A stretch of DNA of 64,000 nt, from assembly GCA_958299035.1 (NCBI GenBank), contig CATQJL010000001.1:23960653-24024652 (forward strand), written 5' to 3'. Numbering within the stretch: position 1 is the stretch's first letter; every line of letters starts with the position of its first letter. The stretch comes from Cylicocyclus nassatus (taxonomy: Eukaryota > Nematoda > Chromadorea > Rhabditida > Strongylidae). The translations under genes were made by a program, and so were the position numbers. The notes beneath the pieces are model-generated. The model did no database searches and was not told where the DNA came from. It saw nothing but the letters and a program-made list of their open reading frames with translations. Below are positions 31,327-39,939 of the stretch, one piece after another.

Positions 31327-34300
31327 AACCCTTTTTGTGATGACCTGTCGCTGGCATATCGCACTGTATTGAGAGGCAGTCCGTCGCTGTTTCCCATTTG
31401 ATGCCCAAGAGTTTCATGCTACTGTTTTTGGAATAGGCTTCTGCTGGTAAATGATCTCGTAATTTTGTATCATTGGATGCAAACTCTCTGAGATTCATTT
31501 TCATATTCTTGAAGATCTCTCGTGCCTGTATGGCTTTTTCTTTTGCCTCCTCATGCGTGTTCGCCGTCAAGACGAGATTGTCAACATAAAGATTTTCGCG
31601 AATCTCCTTTGATAATCCCGCGTTTTCAGTAGAGTTTTCTAGGTGAAATTGGATAGTTCGTCCAAGAAGAAAAGGAGATACATTTAGCCCGAATGTCACT
31701 CTCGTAAAACGCATCGTTTTGACATTATCTCCTTCTGCCGGACGACGTACATCATGAACCCAGAAAAATCTAGTGACGTCCCTGTCTTGTTCATGGAGAT
31801 GAACTTGAAGGAATGCCTTTTCTACATCTGCTGTGATTGCATATTTTGGAACTCGAAACCGAAGGAGTATTGCAAATAAGTCCGGTAGTATAAGTGGGCC
31901 TTGATGTAAGACATCGTTCAATGACGGACATTGTTTGTAATGTGACGACGCATCAAAAACTATACGCACTTTGGTTGTCTCTTTATTCGGTGTTATCACT
32001 GGTTGGTGCGGTATATAATGCAAAAGACCATTTGGTGGCAGGTGGTTGGGTATTTCTTCTATTATCCCTTTTTCTAGTTGATCTTCAAAGATTCTTTGAT
32101 ATTCTTGGAGTATATTTGGTTTGAGAGCTAGAGTGGCTAACACGCTTATCAGCCTTTTTCGCGCGATTGCCTCATTTGTTGGTAAGGGTGGATGATTTTC
32201 TTTGAATGGTAGGCGGACGTAATAGCCATCGGATCTTTTTTGTATGGTTTCATCGAAAAATGAACGAACTTTTTCATTGATAGCAGCTTTTTCAGCATTT
32301 CTGGTACCTGTGAATTCACAGACTCCGGATGAGTCAAGCGTCCAATACTTATCCCATTGCTTCAATTCGTCATCAAAGTTCAGCAATGTATTGATCATTA
32401 CATCAGCGGGTTGCTGAATTTCTTTCCCTTGAAGGCTGCCCCTATGTTGTTTTCCACACAACAGGTAACCTAACCTTGAGGGTATTAGTTGAAGTCCCGA
32501 GGGTAAGCGGAATTTTGGGCTAGGCACGCTCAGGAAATTCCATAGCTGATCACATCCTAAGAGGATTTGTGGTCGTATGTCTTCGTTCCATGAGGTTTTT
32601 GACAGGTGCAGATTGTTACGTGAAATAAAGTTTCTGTCTGCTTCAGTGAGGTGGGCTGTCTTCCCTCTACCGATGAGTATAGGGGTGGCGCATAACTGGA
32701 CTCTATGTTTTTTGTTTTGTTGGTCCCACAAGTCCAACATGGTAACCTTACACATTGTTGGTTTGGGATCCTCACTTCCGAATGTGTACATCATTAATTG
32801 TTGTGATGAGGAGCTATCCAGCTCCAACTCCCTCGCTAACTCTAGCGAAATAAATGATTTGTCTGCCCCTGTGTCAAAGAGTATCTCAACTTCTTTCCAA
32901 CGGTTGCGTTTCTCGTCTTTGACGCGCGCTAGTCCAGTCAACAACAGCACCGTATCCTTGCAACTTGCTGAATTTTGATTGTGAAGAACAACTGTTTTGT
33001 TGTCTTCTTCTAGTGCACTCTCGGCTTGGAAATCCTCTTTCTGATCATTTTCCGCTTCAACGGTTTGTATTGGATGTGCCTCAGCTGCTGCGGGTCTTAA
33101 GCGTTGTGTTCTATTTGTTATGGTTCTAGTATGTTGTCTTGAAAACGTCTCTTTTGTTGATTTTTGCTTTGAAGGAGGTCCCCGGTTAATATCTTCAGTA
33201 TCTTTTCGCGCTCGTATTGGACAAAGAGTATGGTGGTGTTTTTTCCCAGCGCATAATTTGCAGCTCGCCCCTGTACATTGTTTTGAAGAATGTCCCTCTT
33301 TCGCGCAATTAAAGCATCGCTTGCTTTCTTCGAAGAATTTGCGGCGCTGTTCCAACGTCGTGTACTTTGAACAAAACAAAGCGCGATGTTGTTGTGAACT
33401 GCAAAACATGCATGCTGGTGAGGTGATTGGCGTGTCAAGTGAGGGTATTTTGTTTTTGAACTGATTAATTGGCTCTTTTACAATCATGTCACTTATGCGT
33501 TCTTCGGTTGCTATTTGTTTATCTAAATCTTCTAAGAGTTCTTGAATTTTCCAATCATTTTCATTCCGACAGCTCTCCATTTTTTGCTCGAGAATTTTGC
33601 GCTGAATTGAGACACTGAATTTGGCTAGTATTTTTTGTGAATAGAAGGATCCATTTAAGCTCACACCTAGCTTTTGTAGTTGGATCGTTATGGGGATAAT
33701 AAACTCCAAAAGTTTCCTTTGCGCCTGTATAGTGTACTTTTCCGTTTTTGCACTTTCAAGGCGTGATTGCAACCGCGAAATGAGTTTGAATTTATCCCCG
33801 TATTTTCTTTTTAGTAAATCAACTGCATTGTCATAATTATCTTCAGATATAGGATATCTCTGTATAGTTTCTTTAGCTTCCCCTCTCAAAGCGCTTATCA
33901 AGTAGTTGAATTTTTGTAATTTTGTCAATGGTTGACTATTTACGTTAGCTTCGAATAGTGTCCAAAAATTTTCAAACTCCCAAGCCTTTCCTGTAAAAAT
34001 TGGTATTGGAATGGCTGGTAGTTTTGGTCTCGTTGTTGCATTTTGCCACTCATTATAAGCAACGTTGTTTGTAGAGTCCAACTCTTCGCGCGCGCTGAAT
34101 ACTTTTGCCTCTAGGTCAATAGCCAGTACTCGCGCCTGTCCTAGACTTCGATGCGCTTTTTCAATGTAATCCTGTGCTTGCGCTTCTTGCTCAGTTGTTA
34201 TTGAGTCTCCCAATGAGTCAACCGTAACCGTGAAGTGAGCCAATGCGTCATCTACCAGTTTCGTGGACGCCGTTAATTCAAAAATCTGTTTTTGTACGCG

Positions 34301-34378
34301 CAGTCTCGTTTTTGGGTCAGCATAAATATTTACGTCTAAATCAGCGAATTCTTTTCCTTTATCTATGATATTGTTCAA
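31298..34378 (-). CDS. BEL gag-protease-reverse transcriptase polyprotein
   Basis: 1,026 codons, one continuous frame. Residues about 118-180 are the gag domain common to BEL/Pao elements (DUF1759 type; IPIFTGKAWEFENFW and ALRGEAKETIQ). Zinc knuckles are CFNCAKEGHSSKQC (355-368) and a second, CKLCAGKKHHHTLC (373-386), preceded by CMFCSSQQHRALFC (323-336). The aspartic protease active site is FDTGADKSFIS (501-511). The RT spans about 745-985, with KVRIVFDAS (803-811), motif A around D851 (ITADVEKAFLQVHL), FGLNVSPFLLGRTI (896-909), and the active site YVDN (931-934) where most RTs have YxDD. The last about 15 residues are out of frame. In the cell it would build the particle and copy its RNA. 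Upstream are the leader and primer site. Confidence 0.95.
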   Translation of the reverse strand: MNNIIDKGKEFADLDVNIYADPKTRLRVQKQIFELTASTKLVDDALAHFTVTVDSLGDSITTEQEAQAQDYIEKAHRSLGQARVLAIDLEAKVFSAREELDSTNNVAYNEWQNATTRPKLPAIPIPIFTGKAWEFENFWTLFEANVNSQPLTKLQKFNYLISALRGEAKETIQRYPISEDNYDNAVDLLKRKYGDKFKLISRLQSRLESAKTEKYTIQAQRKLLEFIIPITIQLQKLGVSLNGSFYSQKILAKFSVSIQRKILEQKMESCRNENDWKIQELLEDLDKQIATEERISDMIVKEPINQFKNKIPSLDTPITSPACMFCSSQQHRALFCSKYTTLEQRRKFFEESKRCFNCAKEGHSSKQCTGASCKLCAGKKHHHTLCPIRARKDTEDINRGPPSKQKSTKETFSRQHTRTITNRTQRLRPAAAEAHPIQTVEAENDQKEDFQAESALEEDNKTVVLHNQNSASCKDTVLLLTGLARVKDEKRNRWKEVEILFDTGADKSFISLELARELELDSSSSQQLMMYTFGSEDPKPTMCKVTMLDLWDQQNKKHRVQLCATPILIGRGKTAHLTEADRNFISRNNLHLSKTSWNEDIRPQILLGCDQLWNFLSVPSPKFRLPSGLQLIPSRLGYLLCGKQHRGSLQGKEIQQPADVMINTLLNFDDELKQWDKYWTLDSSGVCEFTGTRNAEKAAINEKVRSFFDETIQKRSDGYYVRLPFKENHPPLPTNEAIARKRLISVLATLALKPNILQEYQRIFEDQLEKGIIEEIPNHLPPNGLLHYIPHQPVITPNKETTKVRIVFDASSHYKQCPSLNDVLHQGPLILPDLFAILLRFRVPKYAITADVEKAFLQVHLHEQDRDVTRFFWVHDVRRPAEGDNVKTMRFTRVTFGLNVSPFLLGRTIQFHLENSTENAGLSKEIRENLYVDNLVLTANTHEEAKEKAIQAREIFKNMKMNLREFASNDTKLRDHLPAEAYSKNSSMKLLGIKWETATDCLSIQCDMPATGHHKKGCGQENRFNI

Positions 34379-34710
34379 ATTGTTGCAATAGCGTGTTAAT
34401 AACGCTTTTTGTGATTTGAGCGTAACAGTCCTGCCATTTTCTCAAATTACCAAGGCAGAGGGAGAGTTGCGAAAAGAACCTTGGTTGAGTTTGGAAATAA
34501 AAATCGTAATTTGCGCAGAGTAACCAAGGTGGAAAAGCGAAAACCTTGGTGAGATTTCAAAATGGAGGTGACAATGGTTAGTCTTAGCCTTATGTATTGA
34601 TGTTAGTATACACAATTCAAATAAATATATAAATACTCTGCGCAATTTCCAAAAGGCCAATTCCTCTAAGCGTACCGGCTTCCTTGATTTCCTTGTTGAT
34701 ATTGTCCTTG
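34379..34710 (-). other. BEL leader between primer site and gag
   Basis: About 330 non-coding bases between the primer binding site and the gag start. No ORF on the minus strand has recognisable content. Packaging or leader functions are expected by position, and nothing specific is visible. Confidence 0.5.
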
Positions 34711-34723
34711 GGCCGATGCACCA
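34711..34723 (-). promoter_or_regulatory. Primer binding site for tRNA-Gly
   Basis: The minus strand reads TGGTGCATCGGCC one base after the 5' LTR. The plus strand therefore spells GGCCGATGCACCA, the 3' end of nematode-type tRNA-Gly(GCC) including CCA. tRNA-Gly is a common BEL/Pao primer. Confidence 0.85.
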
Positions 34724-34724
34724 A

Positions 34725-35136
34725 TTTAGTGGTTCAGCTTTCTTGCCACACCAACCAACACCATACACCAAAACCGATTTATTGCCACGAGGACGAGACC
34801 TCAAACTTGGGTAATTAAACCGTGATCTTTACTTTGCAAATAAACACATTATGTGATGATATAATCATAATCTGATGTCCAAGCGATTTACCTAGGCGCT
34901 ACAAAAGCAAAGTCAAATGATCAAAACGCGTATAAAGCTTGCGGGCTCATGAGTGAATAAAGTGGGAAAAGAAGACGATTCCCATCGGGGCGACGAAGAT
35001 TCCTTGCCGCGTGACGGTCGCATTTTATACTTGTTGTTGATAGTCGCCGGCGCTCTCTGTAAAGATCAGCTTACAAGATAGGAAGATACATGGGTTACTG
35101 TAATAAGCAAGAGATCGCGCTTCCAAGCAGCGATAC
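34725..35136 (-). repeat. BEL 5' LTR
   Basis: 412 bp with two visible differences from 24,988-25,399. It carries the TATA box at 35,023-35,029 and AATAAA at 34,778-34,783 on the minus strand. Transcription of the element should start here and run to lower coordinates. Confidence 0.95.
35023..35029 (-). promoter_or_regulatory. TATA box of BEL promoter
   Basis: TATAAAA on the minus strand, in the U3 side of the 5' LTR. The same motif is at the equivalent place in the 3' LTR. Confidence 0.55.
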
Positions 35137-35960
35137 AGTTACCTCACCTGCAAAAATACCCTGAGTCCTCAAAGACCACGATTTTCGTAAACAGCGTTTT
35201 CGAAAACCTCTATAAGCGAAGATTTCTTCCAGTCCAAAATCATAAATATTCCAGTCGGAGCCCATAGGCAGACTTCGGAGCGTAAGACGATAGAAAATTA
35301 AAAAGCCCGAAACTTTTTGGAAAACTCGCTCATAGAAGTTATCTGACCTGCTGATTACGAAACTCACTTCTGTTTAGCAAAATGGCTTCGTATTCTAGGG
35401 TGATGACGACTAGATTGACGACAAGATTTTCCACAATTTATTAGCCCTTCTATCTCCTTTGGAAAGAAGTCTGCGAATACTTTATAGCGATCCATAACAT
35501 ACAGAAATGTACTATTGAGTCGTCCCTACTGGAGTCCACTAGGGGCAATGTGCGCCGCTTTACACCTTTACGAATATACTATCGGAATATCAAGGGCATG
35601 CTGCATACGGAAAAATTCGCCTTGATGAGCTAAACGGAGTGCTGCTTTCGAAATTCAGAATACATTTACTCTGAAGGAAGTTGCAAACGAAAAGAATTTG
35701 GACACGTGTACTTTTTCTTCCAGAATTCACCAACGTTTATATCTCTTTTGGAAAGAAGTCTGCGGTTACACTTTATTACCGGCTATAATCCACAAGAACA
35801 GTGCTACCAAATAGTACTTACTGGTACTTTTTATGTTCAATAGGCGCTGTCTTAAATCCTTGCAAACGGACCTTCGTAGCAGAATTTGAGAAAACTGGAA
35901 ACGGAATATTGAGGACATGCTGTACATCAGAAGATACACCTTGATGATAAACACAATGCC
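35137..35960. repeat. Long-inverted-repeat family, copy C, right arm
   Basis: It continues the arm broken at 24,987. 35,150-35,690 is the reverse complement of 23,700-24,290 with scattered changes. 35,690-35,960 matches 905-1,240 of copy A, including TTACTGGTACTTTTTATG. Confidence 0.8.
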
Positions 35961-36470
35961 GCTTTCGGATTCATAATACAATACCACACTAACTTCGCTC
36001 TGCTTAGTGAGATACTAATCCAGTCTGTCAAGAATGTAAAATTTTCAAGAAGGAGCAAAATTGAGAGTTAATCAAATTGGAGAACTTCATGCAGAAACCC
36101 ACCACAAGAGTCACAGAGCGATAGACTATTCTAGCAGTAATGGGACAAACATTTACACAAGAAGTGAGGATGAAAACAACAGGATATGGAGGAACAAAGC
36201 CAAGGAAAACTGATAGCATTTAGAGCATACTCAAAAATACTAAATTTTTCCCTGTCAAATCTACTAAATTCATAATATTACAAATTTGTAAGGTTTTCTA
36301 GTGTGTACTCTTCTGAAGCTAGAAAAAGACGTTCAAGAAGACGCCAGAAAGAGCATTATATTAGTGCGCCATTGTAAAGAAGCACACTTGCGCACACAAC
36401 ACACAACGCCAACAACCATAAAATTTTATTATGCAAAGCTGTAATTTCTAGCAAACGCAATACAATACCG
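35961..36470. repeat. Spacer block shared with 2,041-2,560
   Basis: Same-orientation paralogue of the A-B spacer, with shared words such as AGAGCATACTCAAAAATACT and AGAAAGAGCATTATA. No gene. Confidence 0.7.
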
Positions 36471-36863
36471 CCCGCCGAACAAATGTGCAAAATTTCCGCA
36501 AAGGTCGCGTAATTCCGTAAATTCCGCGACATTCCGGTTTTCGCGAAATTCCGGGAATTTCGGGGAATCACGCGAATCACGTAACGCGGCGCCATAACTT
36601 TCTTCGAAATGAAAATGTTCAAATTTTCTGGATCGGAAAACATCATTTTGTCCATTCCTTAAGGCGAATCTTTTGGCATACAGCAAGTCCTCGATATTAC
36701 GCTTCCAGTTTTCTCAAATTTTCCTGCGGAAGCCCTTTCGCAAGTGTGTAAAATAATACTATTTGATAGTACTGCTCTTATAGACTACAGTGCGCAAAAG
36801 CAGTTGAGGATTTCTCTTCAAAAGAGATAGAAGCGTTGGTGATAACTTTCTTTGAAATAAATA

Positions 36864-37540
36864 CAGGGTGTCCCAAAAAAATGCATCGAACGTTTGATCG
36901 TTAATATCTCTTTTCTAAAGTAGTCTTTTCCCTTGCTCCAAGTACCGTTTTGTTGAGCTGGCTTCAACTTAGATTTGCGTTGTAGAATGAATCACCCATC
37001 TCTCTTCATTACTGTAGGATTACGGTAGAAACTTGAAACATATGGTGTCAATGTCGAAAAAGCTGCCGTTTCAAAATTTTTCAAAAAATGTGAAAACTTG
37101 TGTATTGGGGTTTTTATGGACGCTGAGTTCAATACTCAACTATTAACAAGAATACGAAGCTTTCTAAACGGTGCAATCCCACTTTTTAGGAACATTGAAA
37201 AAATGGCCGCTACTTCTTACCTGGCATAACTCTTCAGTGAAGCATCATAATAAATTGGGAACTTTACAGTCATAATCAGCAACTCTAATTAGCCTAGTGT
37301 AAAAGCTTTCAGGCTTCTGTTTCCTTTCTGAGGCAAAATATGGCCTTTCATGGCTAAAAACCCTCTTTGAAGTTTCTACCGTAATCCTACAGTAATGAAG
37401 AGAGATGAGTGATTCGTTCTATAATGCTAATCTAAGTTGAATCCAGTTCTACAGATTGGTACTTGAAGCAAGGGAAAAGACTACTTTATAAAAGAGATAT
37501 TGACGATCAAACGTTCGATACATTTTTTTGGGACACCCTG
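36864..37540. mobile_element. CAGGG-type Tc1/mariner-like MITE in copy D, 677 bp
   Basis: The ends are CAGGGTGTCCCAAAAAAATG and its inverse, flanked by TA (36,862-36,863 and 37,541-37,542). The empty site is present in copy B near 2,920 (GGAATATATACTGAACC), so insertion into D is demonstrated. It is closest to 58,356-59,034 (both carry AACTTGAAACATATGGTGTC). Confidence 0.9.
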
Positions 37541-37687
37541 TATATTCTGAACCTTGGTTTCGATTTCAGTATTCTTGACTCTTTCTGCGGAGCTCTTTCG
37601 CAAAGGTGTAAAGCAGCGTGCATTGCCCCTGTAAATTCCAACAAGGCTTCTTCGATTATACTTCTCTTGTAGATTACGGAGCGTTAA

Positions 37688-38156
37688 AGGCAGTGTCCAG
37701 GCTAAACCTAACCCCCTCCGATTAGTGTCGATCCTGAATGTAGGCCCCAGAAAAGGGGCATTTGCGTTGGTCCGATCTTCTAACGTTGTCTCTGAATGGA
37801 GATAAGGGACCTGAAAGTCCCTGGCTGGGCGGAGCCTGATATCAGACTCCGCCCACCAGGGACTGCTCACTCCTCTCGACACGTATTGACAAGGTAGTGA
37901 GCAGGAGCTGCACACTATCTTGTCAATACGGTCACTGCAGTGCAACTGCACCCATGCAGTTGCGGCTCCTTCCCGCTGGCCTGCCGATGGGAACGAGCAA
38001 TTCGAAACTCGTCCGCGCTCTCAAGACTGGGTTCCCAAGAATCGGGTTTTTTTTGTGAATTTTAGAGGGTTTGAAGTTCGGAACTGTAATCAGGGCCACA
38101 AAAAGGCCCCAGAATGACGAAAACATGGGGGGCCAAATTCTGGGTAGACGCTGCCT
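37688..38156. mobile_element. TTAA-target MITE in copy D, 469 bp
   Basis: TTAA at 37,684-37,687 and 38,157-38,160. The ends AGGCAGTGTCCAGGCTAAAC and the inverse of AGGCAGCGTCTACCCAGAAT belong to the family at 3,187-3,548. Copies A and C read through this point (GATTGCTATAAAATATCCGC at 250). The inside contains a GGAGTCTGATATCAGGCTCC-type hairpin near 37,830. No transposase. Confidence 0.8.
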
Positions 38157-38470
38157 TTAAACGCCGCAGACTTCCTTCCAAAGGAAAAGAAGGGCTGATG
38201 GATTCTGGAAAAATCACATCGTTCTAAATTTTACCCACCATAACCTCAATATACGAAGCTCTCTTGCAAAGCAGATGTAATTTCCGTGATCAGCAGGTCG
38301 AATGAGCTATAATGTTGATGATCTTAGGTTGTAAAAACTTCACTTATAAAAGTTTTGGGGCACGCTGTTTACAAAATCGTGGTGAGGAATACAGGGTGTT
38401 TTTGCAGGCACATGCTGAGGTAAAGTGTAACTGAGTCACAAAAATTCGTGAATTCGGCTGCACTTCTCGC

Positions 38471-38593
38471 CAGTGGCGGCTCTAGGATTTCGGACCGGGA
38501 GTCACTTGCAGATTTTTATAACCCATGTAATTAAATTTCAAAAATTTCGCGACCCATTCTCGGGGGAGGGGGGAGGGCGTTGGTCCGCCACTG
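38471..38593. mobile_element. hAT-type MITE, 123 bp
   Basis: The 8-bp duplication CTTCTCGC (38,463-38,470 and 38,594-38,601) flanks ends CAGTGGCGG...CCGCCACTG. CAGTGGCGG is a typical hAT terminus. The other hairpin copies have a single CTTCTCGC-like site. Too short to encode anything. Confidence 0.9.
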
Positions 38594-39939
38594 CTTCTCG
38601 CGTATCTGTCACTTGCCTGCTTGCTTTTATAGATCGAAGTTACTAATGTCAGGCTACAGTGTATACAAACCACCGGGTCATGAGCCTACGAAAACACGTC
38701 CTCATGATTTTGCCCAAAACGTAAAAATCACATACTTTGTCGAAATTCCACTGTGAGTGGTTCAGTAATACGCTGATCAAAATCTGTTTACATCGCTCAA
38801 TGGATCCTTCTGTGTTGGGTTTTTCAGGTACATCTGAGCTCCAGCTATGAAACTGTTTTGATTCAATTAAGCAGCCGAAGCACACGCAACCACCATATTT
38901 GATACAACGGAAACCCTTAGGCGAAGCGAACATAATATCTGCAATCAAAATGGCATACAAACACTAACGGTGGAATTTCGACGAAGTATGCGATCTTTAC
39001 ATTTTGAGCAAAATTCAAACGACGTGTTTTTGACTCGGCGCTTTTTATAGACTGGAGCCTCAGAATGCACCATTCCATGGCACAGTTTATAGTAATTTGA
39101 CCCTCAAAAGCAAGCAGGCAAGCTCTTTGACAGATGCGCGAAAAGTGCAGGCAAATTTACGAACTTTCATGTCTCAGTTGCATTCACCGCGCATATCTCA
39201 GCAGAAAGACCGTGTATTCTTCAAAGACGGTTATTTCCGTAAACAGCGTTTCCGAAAACCTTCATAAGCGGAGCTTACAATCTAAAACTATCAACATCTC
39301 GACCAAAATCCATCGGCTAGCTTTAGAGCGTAGAGGTCCGCAGAAAGAGTCAAGAATACTGAAATCGAAACACCATGCTTCAAAATATTTTGAAGCAAAC
39401 AGCAAAATAAAACAAAAAAGTTCCGGAGGGGGTTATTACCAACACTTCTACATCTTCTGAAAAAGAGTCCTCGATTGCTTTTGTGCACTATATCAACAAG
39501 AACAATACCATCGAATAGTAATTACTGGTATATTTTATGTTCAGTGGGCGATGCGTTACATACTTGCGAAAAGACTTTCGCAGAAGAATTTGAGAAAACT
39601 GCACGGAATATTGAAGACATGCAGTACGTCAAAAGATTGGCTTCAACGAGTTGAACAAAATGATGCTTCCCGATTCAGAAAATGTTCATTTCGAAGAAAG
39701 TTATGGCGCCGCGTGTTTTCGTAATTCGCGTAATTTCGCAATATTTCGGGAATTTCGCGAAATTTGGATTGTCGGGAGTTCACGGAATTATCCGACGCTT
39801 ACGAAAAATTTGCACATTCTGTGAGCGGTATTGTATTGCAATTGTCAGAAATTACAGCGTTACATAAGAAAATTTTTTATGACGCGCACCAAGTGCTCCT
39901 TTTTTACAATTGCACATAATTATAATGCTTCAATAACGC

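Larger units (their letters stand above)
24988..35136 (-). mobile_element. BEL/Pao LTR retrotransposon with phlebovirus-type env (endogenous-retrovirus-like)
   Basis: This is a complete 10,149-bp element. It has two 412-bp LTRs, a tRNA-Gly primer site, a gag-pro-RT-RNase H-integrase order, an envelope coding region, an extra CCHC ORF and a polypurine tract. The 4-bp target duplication AGTT (24,984-24,987 and 35,137-35,140) fits the family. Joining the flanks gives the CAGTTACAGTTACC-type site seen in other hairpin copies. The LTRs differ only at two positions that I found (25,001 T versus C at 34,738; the TATGCGATG versus TATGTGATG site). Breaks: a frame change between RT and RNase H (about 31,345), an in-frame TGA at 30,658-30,660, a frame change in integrase (about 29,720), and one in the envelope (about 27,790). 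The family is known from nematodes (Tas, Cer7, Cer13). As read, this copy cannot make its full polyproteins. Confidence 0.95.
36471..39930. repeat. Long-inverted-repeat family, copy D (most complete)
   Basis: The left arm runs from about 36,471 to about 38,830 and the right arm to about 39,930. Without the three insertions listed separately, it would be about 2.1-2.2 kb. CCGCGACATTCCGG-like AT/CG words at the left end recur inverted near 39,720-39,800. GGATTTCTCTTCAAAAGAGATAG and GGCGAATCTTTTGGCATACA have inverted partners near 39,450 and 39,620. The transcript of such a unit would fold into a hairpin of about 1 kb. No coding region. Confidence 0.75.

Noticed and set aside
34711..34723. Fragment of a tRNA-Gly gene
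   Set aside because: Only the 13 bases ending in CCA are present, exactly next to the LTR, so it is the primer binding site.
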